This document shows, one piece after another, positions 24,922 through 32,905 of a stretch of 41,356 nucleotides of DNA. The position numbers were made by a program, and so were the translations under genes. Each line of letters starts with the position of its first letter. The stretch's first letter is position 1. The notes below the pieces were generated by a model. It saw only the letters and a program-made list of their open reading frames with translations, had not been told where the DNA came from and searched no databases. Source of the stretch: Streptomyces aurantiacus (GTDB taxonomy: Bacteria > Actinomycetota > Actinomycetes > Streptomycetales > Streptomycetaceae); NCBI RefSeq assembly GCF_001418335.1, contig NZ_LIPP01000037.1, positions 40,902 to 82,257 of the forward strand. The letters are read 5' to 3'.

Positions 24922-24954
24922 GCGTACGAACCTACGCGTCGCGGGTTCGTACGC
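24922..24954. promoter_or_regulatory. 11-bp perfect inverted repeat between gntR and the P-x-x-W gene
   Basis: GCGTACGAACC and GGTTCGTACGC separated by 11 bases. It sits downstream of the gntR stop and 60-90 bases upstream of the 24862 start, so it could be a terminator for gntR or an operator for the rhs operon. There is no T-run. Confidence 0.55.
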
Positions 24955-25063
24955 GCAGCTCCGCATCCGCACAGCTGCACGAAGCGGATCGGAGGATGTC
25001 GTGGGGAGCGGAGAGGCAGCATGGCATGCCTATTTTCTGCCCGCGCGTGGTGAACGCGAACTT

Positions 25064-25345
25064 CTACGGCTCCTGGCCGTCATCTGTCGTCTCGGGGTAC
25101 GCGCCGAAGGTGCCCTTCGCGGGGAGGGTGACGACGAGTCCGCGTTCGCGGAGTTCGCGGACAGCTCGGCGGGCGGTCAGGTAAGCGACCCCGTACTCCG
25201 TACCGAGGTCCCGCTCCCCCGCCAACCGCGCCCCTGGCTGCAAGTCCCCCGACGCGATCCGGGCAGCGATGTGGTCAGCCACCTGCATATAGACGTACGC
25301 GATCTTGTTCGGATCGATCGGTGAATCGCCTGTGTCTGCTGCCAT
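25064..25345 (-). CDS. Short GntR-family regulator (DNA-binding domain only)
   Basis: 93 aa. Winged helix of the GntR type: YMQVADHIAARIASGDLQPG, ARLAGERDLGTEYGVAYLTA and RRAVRELRERGLVVTLPAKG. The effector-binding domain is absent, so it is a minimal regulator of the kind common in Streptomyces. ATG at 25345; longer readings run into the promoter. It is divergent from the plus-strand pair at 25505-26115, and two GCTGCAG sites 20 bases apart in the shared promoter are candidate operators. It may control itself, the divergent pair, or the rhs operon downstream on the same strand. Confidence 0.88.
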   Translation of the reverse strand: MAADTGDSPIDPNKIAYVYMQVADHIAARIASGDLQPGARLAGERDLGTEYGVAYLTARRAVRELRERGLVVTLPAKGTFGAYPETTDDGQEP

Positions 25346-25370
25346 GACTACCACCGTAAAACAGCACTGA

Positions 25371-25400
25371 GCTGCAGTAATAGTCCTAAAGCTGCAGACT
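25371..25400. promoter_or_regulatory. Paired GCTGCAG sites, candidate GntR operator
   Basis: GCTGCAGTAA at 25371-25380 and GCTGCAGACT at 25391-25400, exactly 20 bases (two turns) apart, 26 bases upstream of the gntR start. The stretch is AT-richer than its surroundings. Binding by the neighbouring regulator is inferred from position. Confidence 0.5.
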
Positions 25401-25446
25401 GCTATGCACTGACATGCGCAGCAATGTAGGCTCACAACGTGAAATA

Positions 25447-25475
25447 CCCCGGCGACGGCGGTAACCGTCCCGGGG
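25447..25475 (+). promoter_or_regulatory. Leader hairpin before the plus-strand small-protein gene
   Basis: CCCCGG-c-GACGG, loop CGGTAA, CCGTC-CCGGGG: an 11-bp GC-rich stem with one bulged C, ending 29 bases before the ATG. It would be in the 5' leader, followed by AAGGAG. It could be an attenuator or protect the message. Confidence 0.5.
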
Positions 25476-25504
25476 CATGGCCAACGCTTACAAGGAGCGT
25501 CAAC

Positions 25505-25762
25505 ATGCTGGACCTTACCCTCCGTCTCCTCGCCAAGGTGCTGAATGTGTGCACCCCTCGCCCGCGCGGCCGTCACCGCCTGGGAGCACTCCCACCACTC
25601 CGGTTCACACCGGTCCCGCCGCCCCGTTTCGGCTCGCTCCGCGGCGGCCTCGTACCGGAACACCGCCGCCAGCGGGAACGACGCCGCGCTCCGTACCTCG
25701 CGACGGTCGGCGTCGACGTCGGCCCGGACCGCATCCCCGGCGTTCCGGTGACGGCCCGATGA
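25505..25762 (+). CDS. Small uncharacterised protein divergent from gntR
   Basis: 85 aa, ATG with an excellent ribosome site (AAGGAG, 7 bases). It begins with a short amphipathic stretch MLDLTLRLLAKVLNVCTP and then becomes Arg/Pro-rich with no recognisable domain. The stop overlaps the next ATG (ATGA), which supports it as a real gene. Similar short proteins are recalled next to GntR and zinc-ribbon genes in Streptomyces; function unknown. Confidence 0.65.
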   Translation: MLDLTLRLLAKVLNVCTPRPRGRHRLGALPPLRFTPVPPPRFGSLRGGLVPEHRRQRERRRAPYLATVGVDVGPDRIPGVPVTAR

Positions 25763-26115
25763 CGCGCCCGGCCGTGCGGATGTGCGCCCGCTGCCACCGC
25801 ACGACGAGCAACCCGGTCCTGGTCCACGAGGTGCACGCGGCGACGGGCCCCGGCTTCAACGTCTACGCGTGCCCCGGGTGCGCCGACCAGTACCCGCCCA
25901 TGACGGACGTACTGGACCTCCTGGAAACACCTCGCCGCCGCTCCCGCCTCACCCTGCGGGTCTACACGGTCGACACGCAGGGCACCGTGACCGGGGAACG
26001 GGGAGCGATCGAAGTCCGGACCGACAGCTGGGCCACCCCGTTGCCGCAGACGTCGGCGTATCCACCGTGCGGGTGCCCACGTTGCCGGGCGCCGGAGCGC
26101 AGCAGGGTTCAGTAG
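25759..26115 (+). CDS. Zinc-ribbon-like small protein
   Basis: 118 aa, coupled to the preceding gene by ATGA. Two cysteine pairs near the N-terminus (MCARCHRT and ACPGCADQYPP) form a likely four-Cys zinc site, and a further C-x-C-x-x-C set ends the protein (PCGCPRCRAPE). The middle is a beta-rich stretch (SRLTLRVYTVDTQG). No catalytic motif; a nucleic-acid- or protein-binding role is plausible. A strong hairpin follows 10 bases after the stop. Confidence 0.72.
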   Translation: MTRPAVRMCARCHRTTSNPVLVHEVHAATGPGFNVYACPGCADQYPPMTDVLDLLETPRRRSRLTLRVYTVDTQGTVTGERGAIEVRTDSWATPLPQTSAYPPCGCPRCRAPERSRVQ

Positions 26116-26125
26116 AACCGAGGCC

Positions 26126-26165
26126 CCTCGGGCCCCGGACGCGCGTCGGCGTCTGGGGCCCGAGG
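26126..26165 (+). terminator. Strong 17-bp hairpin terminator
   Basis: CCTCGGGCCCCGGACGC (26126-26142), a 6-base loop, then GCGTCTGGGGCCCGAGG (26149-26165): 17 pairs including one G-U. It follows the zinc-ribbon gene stop. No T-run follows, as is usual in streptomycetes. Confidence 0.8.
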
Positions 26166-26337
26166 CATGTCCGGCGCCACTGCGTACTCAGACACGATCG
26201 GGTCACTTGCGCCATCGACTTGCCCCAGTTCCTCCACGTCCGACCGGCCATGTAAGGAAGTTCGCGGTAGCGAAACCGTCAGCCTCGCGGATACCGTCGC
26301 ATCTCTCGAATGCGTCCAAATCTCACGGGGGTTCACT

Positions 26338-27006
26338 GTGAAGCGCCGCTCTTTGCCCGTTACCGCCGCGCTCGCCGCGACCGCAGCCCTGCTGCTCACG
26401 GCGTGTGGCGGTGGGGACGACAAGCCCAGCGACAACGACAAGATCGCCGGCGCCGACCAGGGCTCGAAGAAGCCGACGAAATCGGCGGAGCCGGCGGGAG
26501 CGTCGCAGGACAAGCCGGACGGTGTGGACGTGTCCCTGCCCAAGGACATGAACCTGGTCTTCGACTGGGACAAGCCGAAGGCGAAGAACGAGGCGGCGGC
26601 GATGGATGACGCCGCGAACTTCTTCCGTGCCATCTACCGGGGCGTCGACAAGCGCACAATCAAAGAAGCGGCCGTGACCACCTACGCCACCGGCGAGGGT
26701 TTGCGTTACGCGCAGGTACAGATCGGCGACAGGCTCGACGGCGACTGGACGGCCACTGGCACCCGGCGTTACTACGACGTCTCCACCCGGTCCGCCTCGA
26801 ACGGCAAGTCCGTGGAGGTCGCGTTCTGCTCGGACGCGAGCAAGTTCTACGGCAAAGAGATCAAAACAGGGAAGGTCCTGAAGACCGAACCCAGCCCCAG
26901 GGACTTCAGCCTTTTCAAGGTCATCATGGTCAAGTTCCCCACGGGCGACGATCTGTGGCAGGCATCCAAGGTGTTCGTCGAGGAGAAGGCGGCGAAGTGC
27001 CAGTGA
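26338..27006 (+). CDS. Secreted lipoprotein of the T7SS cassette
   Basis: 222 aa from GTG at 26338 (GGGGG 7 bases upstream). Signal peptide with a basic start (VKRRSLPV) and lipobox LLTAC; then a Gly/Asp/Lys linker to about residue 60. The mature domain (LVFDWDKPKAKNEAAAMDDA, TGTRRYYDVSTRS, VEVAFCSDASKFYGKEI, a final KAAKCQ) matches a streptomycete lipoprotein family with an NTF2-like fold, judged by memory. The two cysteines could pair. Its stop overlaps the next start (GTGA), so it is the first gene of the operon that also encodes WXG-like proteins. Role unknown; extracellular, membrane-anchored. Confidence 0.85.
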   Translation: MKRRSLPVTAALAATAALLLTACGGGDDKPSDNDKIAGADQGSKKPTKSAEPAGASQDKPDGVDVSLPKDMNLVFDWDKPKAKNEAAAMDDAANFFRAIYRGVDKRTIKEAAVTTYATGEGLRYAQVQIGDRLDGDWTATGTRRYYDVSTRSASNGKSVEVAFCSDASKFYGKEIKTGKVLKTEPSPRDFSLFKVIMVKFPTGDDLWQASKVFVEEKAAKCQ

Positions 27007-28088
27007 ACGCAATACGGTGTATGCCTCTCAGCATCAGCACTGCTGCACTGACGCTGACCCTCGGCACCCTCATCCTCGCGGCACCGGCCCATGCGGGCGA
27101 GGACCCTGCCGATGGCCACGGTGCCAGCACCGACCAAAAGGGCGGCAGCGACGACGACGGCATCTACGCCGCGGCCAGCGTCCAGTACTCCGGAGCCGTG
27201 ACAAAGAGCGGCGGCGCCGGGAACGTAGCCTCTTCCGACGTCAACTGGACACCGCCGTCCTGCTGGTACGCCCCCTACCTCGGCGCCAAGGACTTCAAGA
27301 AGAAGATGTCCGGCACCATCGAATCGTATAAGAACAACCCCGACATCACCGGTTCGGCGGGCTCGGCGGTCGGTGAGATGGAGCGCCACTACGAGGACGA
27401 CTACGGCTGGACCGACACCCCCGGTTACAAGGACTACAACGTCGACAAGGACGGCGAGGGGATGTTCTGGGCCGGTGTCGAGAACCCGAACGAGCCGGAC
27501 TACCTCAAGCGGACCTCGTGCTCCGACCTGCCCTTCTGGGTCGACAACGGCGAGGCCCCGCCGCCGCAGTACGAGGAGGCCATCACCTCGGAGATGCTGG
27601 CGGCTCTCGCGTACCAGCACATGGAACTGCCCGGAACCAAGGTGACTCTGGCTCCCGAGGCGATCACCAAGGTGAACCTGCCGACCTGGGCGTGGCTGGA
27701 CAAGGCCGTGTTCGACGAGGTCCAGGCGACGGCGGCCATCAACGTGCCCGGGTTCAACATCCAGGCGACGACAACCGCGAAGCCCAAGTCCCTGACGCTC
27801 AGCCCGGGTACGGCGGACGCGACGACGATCCCCGCCGACGGCGGGTGCCCCATCGTGGACGGCAGGATCGGTGAGCCGTACGCCAAGGGGAAGGCCGGGG
27901 AGACGCCTCCCTGTGGCATCGTCTACCGCCGTTCGTCCGGCGGCGAAACATTCCCACTCAAGGCGGCACTGACCTGGGAGATCAGCTGGACGGGCACGGG
28001 CCAGGCGGGAGCGGTCGACATGCCGGACGGCACGATCGAGGCGGTCCAGAACATCACGGTCGAGGAGATCCAGTCGGTCAACCGCTGA
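27003..28088 (+). CDS. Secreted protein of unknown function
   Basis: 361 aa. Signal peptide with LTLTLGTLILAAPAHA and cleavage after AHA. The mature part has four or more cysteines (PSCWYAPY, RTSCSDLPFW, GGCPIVDG, PPCGIVYRR), suggesting disulfides, and acidic Tyr-rich segments (YEDDYGWTDTPGYKDYNVDK). No known domain recognised. The GTG start overlaps the lipoprotein stop; an ATG six codons further (27021) is also possible. It is probably exported by Sec and works outside the membrane with the lipoprotein. Confidence 0.8.
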   Translation: MNAIRCMPLSISTAALTLTLGTLILAAPAHAGEDPADGHGASTDQKGGSDDDGIYAAASVQYSGAVTKSGGAGNVASSDVNWTPPSCWYAPYLGAKDFKKKMSGTIESYKNNPDITGSAGSAVGEMERHYEDDYGWTDTPGYKDYNVDKDGEGMFWAGVENPNEPDYLKRTSCSDLPFWVDNGEAPPPQYEEAITSEMLAALAYQHMELPGTKVTLAPEAITKVNLPTWAWLDKAVFDEVQATAAINVPGFNIQATTTAKPKSLTLSPGTADATTIPADGGCPIVDGRIGEPYAKGKAGETPPCGIVYRRSSGGETFPLKAALTWEISWTGTGQAGAVDMPDGTIEAVQNITVEEIQSVNR

Positions 28089-28160
28089 CCACCCTTCTCC
28101 TTCCACCACCCTCCGGCCGATTCCCCCACCCTCAAACACTCAGAAAGCCCGGACCACACC

Positions 28161-28466
28161 ATGAGTGACCTGCGCCTTGAGGACACCGTTTTCGAGGACC
28201 TGAAGAAGACCTTCGCGACGATCAGCGACCGGATGGACAAGGCACGCCGCACGCTCCGCGGAACCGACGGCTCCTCGGTCGGCGAGAGCGGACTCATCGA
28301 GGACGTGCACGAGTTCGCCGACGAATGGGGCTACGGAATCAAGCAGCTCGGCAAGCACACGCAGGGCGCCGTGAAGATGATCAACAAGATAGGTGAGGAG
28401 TTCGGCAAGCTCGACCACGACCTCGCCGAGTCCCTCAAGACGAAGACGAAGAAGAAGGGCAAGTAG
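28161..28466 (+). CDS. WXG100-like small protein, partner of the next gene
   Basis: 101 aa, two predicted helices with EFADEWGYGIKQ at the turn and FGKLDHDLAESLKTKTKKKG at the end. Shares the central F-x-x-x-W and tail F-x-x-L-D-x-D-L-A motifs with the proteins at 5993-6340 and 32517-32819. The tail pattern resembles the YxxxD/E export signal of T7SS substrates with Phe replacing Tyr. It is two bases from the next gene, which has a T7SS-signal head, so the pair may be co-folded and co-secreted. The ribosome site is weak. Confidence 0.82.
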   Translation: MSDLRLEDTVFEDLKKTFATISDRMDKARRTLRGTDGSSVGESGLIEDVHEFADEWGYGIKQLGKHTQGAVKMINKIGEEFGKLDHDLAESLKTKTKKKGK

Positions 28467-28468
28467 AC

Positions 28469-29704
28469 GTGGCCGGCAAGCGCCCCGGCTTCCCCCACAT
28501 AGGCTGGGATCCGACGCCGGGAGACGTCGAGGACACCCGGGATCTGGCCAAGAAACTCGGGGGCCTGGCCGGCGATCTCGGCACCACCCTGCGCGAGTTG
28601 GAGCGGATCGAGGCCGGTGCCTGGAAGGGCAAGACCGCGGTTGCGTTCACCGAGTACGTGGGCAAGGACGTCACGCCACTCATCCGCAAGAGCCACGACT
28701 CCTTCGACAAGGCGTCGCGCGCCCTGCACCGGTGGGCGAACGAACTCCAGGACTTCCAGGACGAGGCGAACCGCCTGGAGAAGTCAGCGGGCGAGAAGCT
28801 GGAGGCCAGGGAGACGGCCCAGCAGAAGGCCGACGAGAAGGGCGACGGCAAGGGCAGCGAGGAACTCGGCAAGGCCTCCGGCGCGGTCGACGAGGTCACG
28901 GGCAAGGTCCACGACCTTGAGGACCGCTACAAGCGGGCCGCCGGAAGGATCAGCAAGGAACTCGACAGGGCCGGCGACATAGCCCCGGACGAGCCGGGCT
29001 TCTGGGACAAGCTGGGCAAGGGGATCGCGGACAGCTGGGACGCCACCGGCGACTGGCTCAAGGAGCACGCCGACCTGATCAAGACGATCGGCGACGTGCT
29101 CGGAGACATCACCGCGGTGCTCGGCATGCTGGCCATCGTCACGCTGCCGTTCCCGCCCCTCGCGGCCATCTTCGGCACGGCCGCACTCATCGGCGCGGGG
29201 CTCACGCTGGTAGCCCATGGCGTGGCCAAGGCCGCCGGCGCGGACGTGAGCTGGGCACAGCTCGGACTCGACGCGGTGGGGCTGCTGCCGGGCATCGGGA
29301 TGTTCGGCAAGGGGATCAAGGTGGTCGGAGCGGCCAAGGCGGCGACCACGGCGGGCAAGCTGGGGGCGGGTTTTCGGTCAACCAAGATCGCCGGTAACAC
29401 ACGAGTCCTGTTGTCCTTCGGCGATGATTCCGCGGGCATCATCGGAGGGCTCGGCAAGCCTGGCTTGGTCAAGATCGGAGGCACGTCCGAACACGTCTAC
29501 GAGGTCGCCCATGCAAGCAGCGGTCTGATGTCGCGCATGGGAGGCATCTCTGTCGCGGGTTATCACCAAGGCCAGTTGATCGGTTCCAAGGGGGCGAACC
29601 TCATCCCCGGGGTGGCCATCAATCCGTTCGGCGCCGGCGCCATGGCCGTCGACGCCGGCCTCAAAGTTGCGCCCAAGATCTACGGACATGTGGCTGGTGA
29701 CTAA
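28469..29704 (+). CDS. Putative T7SS-secreted protein (head domain, hydrophobic hairpin)
   Basis: 411 aa, GTG start. Head: GWDPTPGDVEDTRDLAKKLG, a helical region with a W-x-G in GAWKGKTAVAF and HRWANELQDFQDEANRLEKS, then a Lys/Glu/Asp-rich stretch. A hydrophobic hairpin at about 211-252 (AVLGMLAIVTLPFPPLAAIF, AALIGAGLTLVAHGVA) is followed by ADVSWAQLGLDAVGLLPGIG, which aligns with the Rhs heads. The C-terminal ~110 residues (KIGGTSEHVYEVAHASSGLM ...) are Gly-rich and unrecognised; no toxin motif is visible. Probably a membrane-associated or exported effector. Confidence 0.82.
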   Translation: MAGKRPGFPHIGWDPTPGDVEDTRDLAKKLGGLAGDLGTTLRELERIEAGAWKGKTAVAFTEYVGKDVTPLIRKSHDSFDKASRALHRWANELQDFQDEANRLEKSAGEKLEARETAQQKADEKGDGKGSEELGKASGAVDEVTGKVHDLEDRYKRAAGRISKELDRAGDIAPDEPGFWDKLGKGIADSWDATGDWLKEHADLIKTIGDVLGDITAVLGMLAIVTLPFPPLAAIFGTAALIGAGLTLVAHGVAKAAGADVSWAQLGLDAVGLLPGIGMFGKGIKVVGAAKAATTAGKLGAGFRSTKIAGNTRVLLSFGDDSAGIIGGLGKPGLVKIGGTSEHVYEVAHASSGLMSRMGGISVAGYHQGQLIGSKGANLIPGVAINPFGAGAMAVDAGLKVAPKIYGHVAGD

Positions 29705-29810
29705 TTCGGGACATCCGCCTCGGACAGCTGAGTGTTTGACACGGCGTGGCAAGGTGGCGTGCGAAAGCATTCCGGTCCCCCACCTATCGTCAGGGAGGAT
29801 TTGCATCGAC

Positions 29811-30728
29811 ATGAATGTCTGGCAGCCCGATTCGGGCGAAACGCTTCTCACCCGCGCTCCGGTTGCCTTTGCCACGGGCGAGGCAATGCGTGTCAGTGGA
29901 ATGCGATGGTTTCGTGACACTCAGCGCAACGACATTCAGGATGAACTGGTCGGGTGGCCCGCCGGACCGGAATACACTGCCCGTTCAACGGGCAGCACAG
30001 TCGCACGAAATACCGTCAAGGGTGCCGCAATCGCCGCGGGCGTCGCCGTCCTGGGCTTCCTTTCGTCTCACGGCGGCAATGTCGGAGGCACTCCGGGCAC
30101 CGGTCACGGCACGAACACCTCGCACGACCATGCGGACGAGGTCGACGACTTCCCTGTCATGTGGGCGGCGCCGGGTACCATCGCCCGTACCCTGCCTTGG
30201 CAGCTGGACCCCGGCCGCTCCTCCGAGAAGCGTTACCGCACACACGCGGTGGTCACCGACCGTCGACTCGTGATCGTGGGATTCCCCAACGTCAAAGGCA
30301 ACGACCGCCTCATTGACGACGAGTTCCTCTGGGAAATCCCCCGGTCCGCCATCACGAAAGTTGAACTGCGAAACTTCAAAATCGGCCACGACGCGAAGAT
30401 TTTCTTTACGGATGGTTCATGGTGCAGGCTGGGCAGCGTGAGCCGGGAGAGACTGACCCGGTACCTGATCGAACCTCCTGACTTCATTCCACTGGCATCC
30501 CTCACAGCGGCGCAACGAAACACCGCAGAATCCTTTGCGTTGGCCCAGGCACCCGATTCCCAGCCGCCGCTGGTGAAGCGAAACCCGTGCGGCTGTTTCC
30601 GTATCGAGGTTCTGGCACCGAGCACAATCAACGCGCTCTTCGGCCACTCCGGCCTGGACACGGTCATGGATGAACAGGGCAACGAACTAGAACTCACGGA
30701 GTACCACCCGGAAGACTTCCTGTCCTGA
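29811..30728 (+). CDS. Membrane protein with bacterial PH-like domain
   Basis: 305 aa. One hydrophobic segment near 65-85 (KGAAIAAGVAVLGFLSSHGG) and a Gly/His-rich linker lead to a beta-rich domain: TDRRLVIVGFP, FLWEIPRSAITKVELRNFKI, AKIFFTDGSWCRLG, closing with a helix (RERLTRYLI). This is the pattern of bacterial PH-like domains. The C-terminal part has CGCFRIEVLAPS. ATG at 29811 with GGAGG 12 bases upstream; a TTGACA at 29736 may mark a separate promoter. Membrane-associated scaffold in the T7SS cassette (inference). Confidence 0.7.
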   Translation: MNVWQPDSGETLLTRAPVAFATGEAMRVSGMRWFRDTQRNDIQDELVGWPAGPEYTARSTGSTVARNTVKGAAIAAGVAVLGFLSSHGGNVGGTPGTGHGTNTSHDHADEVDDFPVMWAAPGTIARTLPWQLDPGRSSEKRYRTHAVVTDRRLVIVGFPNVKGNDRLIDDEFLWEIPRSAITKVELRNFKIGHDAKIFFTDGSWCRLGSVSRERLTRYLIEPPDFIPLASLTAAQRNTAESFALAQAPDSQPPLVKRNPCGCFRIEVLAPSTINALFGHSGLDTVMDEQGNELELTEYHPEDFLS

Positions 30729-30766
30729 CACTCGCCGCACACGACCAGAATGGCCCGCCACTTCAC

Positions 30767-31522
30767 ATGAGTCCCGCCGCCGACTCCGCGAACACCCTGC
30801 ACGTCAGCCCCGCCGACGGGACCCTCCCGCCCCTCTGGTTCCTCGCCCCGGAAGGCTTCTTCGCCCTCCCCATCGCCGCCACCGCCGAGGAACGCAGCGA
30901 ACGCGCCCTGTCCTTCGTAAGGGAGTTGTACTCCCGGGGTGACGAAAGCATCTGGGAGCCCGCCGCTCCCTATTACGCGGCAGTGGCCGAGCTCATGGGG
31001 GACACCGGTGTCTCCTACGCCGCGATGGGTCTGTTCTCCACGGCGGAGGAGGAGACGGAAGAGACAGGGGCCGCAGACGGGGAAGTGGTCAGGCACGAAC
31101 CTTCCGACGGCGTCGCCCAATGCGCCCTTTCCATAGCCATCGCCCCCACGGACCAGGCCGAACCCGATCCGGACGTCATCGCTCAGGGCATTCTCGCGAC
31201 GCTCTCCAACGACCCGTACAACGACGCCATCTGGCTCGACCTGCCGTGCGGTCCGGCGGTCTCCTGCATCACGGTGCGCGAGTACAGCCTCGGTCCGGAA
31301 GTTACGGCAAGCGGCGAGGAGACGTCGCTCGTCACCGGTCAGATCCAGGTCCATGTCCCCTTCCCCACGGGCCCGTTCACTGCGGTCTTCACCCTTTACA
31401 CGGCTTCCATGGACCAGTGGTCCGAGATCTACGGGTTGATGACCGCGGTCCTCCAGACGGTGTCCTTCGTGGATCCCATGGAGGAGCCGTCCGCGAACAC
31501 GATCGCCTCTCCCAGTTCCTGA
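30767..31522 (+). CDS. P-x-x-W/F family protein (LpqN/DcrB-like fold)
   Basis: 251 aa, soluble. N-terminal PPLWFLAPEGFFALPIAATA, helices (ERSERALSFVRELYSRGD), strands CALSIAIAPT, GQIQVHVPFPTG and FTAVFTLYTAS, and the terminal helix SEIYGLMTAVLQTVSF. The order and spacing match the proteins at 24215, 34681 and 35316, although direct identity is low. Acidic, cytoplasmic; likely a T7SS accessory in the same operon as the WXG-like/effector pair. Confidence 0.72.
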   Translation: MSPAADSANTLHVSPADGTLPPLWFLAPEGFFALPIAATAEERSERALSFVRELYSRGDESIWEPAAPYYAAVAELMGDTGVSYAAMGLFSTAEEETEETGAADGEVVRHEPSDGVAQCALSIAIAPTDQAEPDPDVIAQGILATLSNDPYNDAIWLDLPCGPAVSCITVREYSLGPEVTASGEETSLVTGQIQVHVPFPTGPFTAVFTLYTASMDQWSEIYGLMTAVLQTVSFVDPMEEPSANTIASPSS

Positions 31523-31541
31523 CAAGATCTAGTGGAGGGCA

Positions 31542-31556
31542 GTCGGCTCCGCCGAC
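31542..31556. terminator. Short hairpin between convergent genes
   Basis: GTCGGC-TCC-GCCGAC, a 6-bp perfect stem in the 80 bases between the convergent stops at 31522 and 31603; could serve both strands. Confidence 0.45.
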
Positions 31557-31602
31557 GACGTGCGCAGAGTCGAAGCCAAGGCTCACGAAGACACCCGCCC
31601 GG

Positions 31603-32253
31603 TCAGCTCCGCCGCGCAGCCGCCCGACTCCTTCCCTTGCCCTTCTTGCGAAGCTTCCGTAGCCGCTGCCGCTCACGTGCGTTCCGCTTCTCCTCTCGCG
31701 AGTTCACCGCACGATGGACAGCCCACCCGACCAGCCCGGCTGTCAGAAGATGAGCGACAAGCGCGGTGCCCGAGCCCGGAATGTACGAGCAATGCTCCTC
31801 GGACGAAGGGCAGTTCTTCCCCGGCAGAGATCCCAACAGGTACATCAGCACCCCGAACGCCGTGCCCCAGCAGACCGTCATGCCCACGATGCGCGCCGCT
31901 CGATGCAACCGGGTCGTCTTCGTAGCCTGATCGCAGAACCACAGCCCAGCGAAACCGCCGAAGGCGGTGACCAGCCCGAAGGTGAACCCGAGCCCCCAGG
32001 CACCGCCCAGCCAGTCGAGCAGGGCAGGCGCCGTCTCCCGCACAAACCGCTTGCCGGTTCCGAGGATCCACAGTCCCACGGCGGCCATGCCCAGCAACAC
32101 GAGCGCTCCGACCGCGAGCCCGACCCCCTCGCGAATCTGAAATTTTCCGTCAGTCTGTCCGGTCAACGGTGGCTCCCCCTGTCCCTCAGCCGACGCATAG
32201 ACGGCATATTTGATGATTCGGTGAGTCTTCGACCACAAAGCCCGCACCAACAC
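31603..32253 (-). CDS. Four-helix membrane protein
   Basis: About 216 aa. Four hydrophobic segments: GLAVGALVLLGMAAVGLWIL, LGFTFGLVTAFGGFAGLWF, VGMTVCWGTAFGVLMYLLG and TALVAHLLTAGLVGWAV, followed by a highly basic C-terminal tail (KRNARERQRLRKLRKKGKG). Two cysteines in an outer loop (KNCPSSEEHCSY) could pair. It is the only minus-strand gene in this stretch. The start is uncertain: GTG at 32253 or 32247, or TTG at 32262; none has a good ribosome site. Function unknown; a membrane immunity role is possible but unsupported. Confidence 0.6.
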   Translation of the reverse strand: MLVRALWSKTHRIIKYAVYASAEGQGEPPLTGQTDGKFQIREGVGLAVGALVLLGMAAVGLWILGTGKRFVRETAPALLDWLGGAWGLGFTFGLVTAFGGFAGLWFCDQATKTTRLHRAARIVGMTVCWGTAFGVLMYLLGSLPGKNCPSSEEHCSYIPGSGTALVAHLLTAGLVGWAVHRAVNSREEKRNARERQRLRKLRKKGKGRSRAAARRS

Positions 32254-32516
32254 TTCACCCAAGTCGGCGCCGGTGGAGGGCCGACTTGCCGCTCGAACGC
32301 GTCAACCAGGGGAGCGCCATTCACCCGGTGAGGTCATTGCACTTTCGCTCCAGGCCCGCACTGGCGAGATCCCGCACCTCACAGATACCGTCGTCCCCGT
32401 TGCCGCCAAGCCTGCCACGTCCGCTCGGTACGGTGCAGGGCAACGGGAAGAGCAAGTCTCGCCGTCCCGCCAGCCGTTGCTACCGAACCAACTCACGTCA
32501 CGGGGGTACGTTACCA

Positions 32517-32819
32517 ATGGGGAAAGATGCCGACCTCAGGGTCAATGCCGAGCTGCTATCGGAATCCGAGTCCCGACTCAAGAATCTAAAGAGGGAATTC
32601 AACAACCTCGGGAACCGGGCCGACGATATGCACTCCCACTGGGGCAGTAGTGAGATCGCAGACTCCATGGACGAATTTGTGGACAACTGGGACGACTACC
32701 GAGCGAAAATGATCAATAGCATTGATACCGTGGGCAAGCTGGTCAAATCAACCATCGATGGATTCGGTGGACTGGACGGGGACTTGGCCAAAGGCTTGCA
32801 AGAGGGCAAGAAGAAGTAA
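32517..32819 (+). CDS. WXG100-like small protein, partner of the next gene
   Basis: 100 aa. Two helices with MDEFVDNWDDYRAKMINS around the turn and FGGLDGDLAKGLQEGKKK at the end. Clearly related in layout to the proteins at 5993 and 28161. The ATG has GGGGG about 10 bases upstream; the ~260 bases before it are non-coding and should hold the promoter of this cassette. It is followed 86 bases later by a T7SS-signal protein, the same order as at 28161-29704. Confidence 0.82.
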   Translation: MGKDADLRVNAELLSESESRLKNLKREFNNLGNRADDMHSHWGSSEIADSMDEFVDNWDDYRAKMINSIDTVGKLVKSTIDGFGGLDGDLAKGLQEGKKK

Positions 32820-32905
32820 ACTCCTGCCCGTCGTGCGCCCGGACCTGCACCAGCGCACCAGCCGCGAACCGGATTCGGCAAGTTCAGCAAGGGGGAGACG
32901 CAACA

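Noticed and set aside
29736..29764. TTGACA with a possible -10 upstream of the PH-like gene
   Set aside because: The -35 word is good, but no convincing -10 box lies 16-18 bases downstream, so it is not listed as a promoter.
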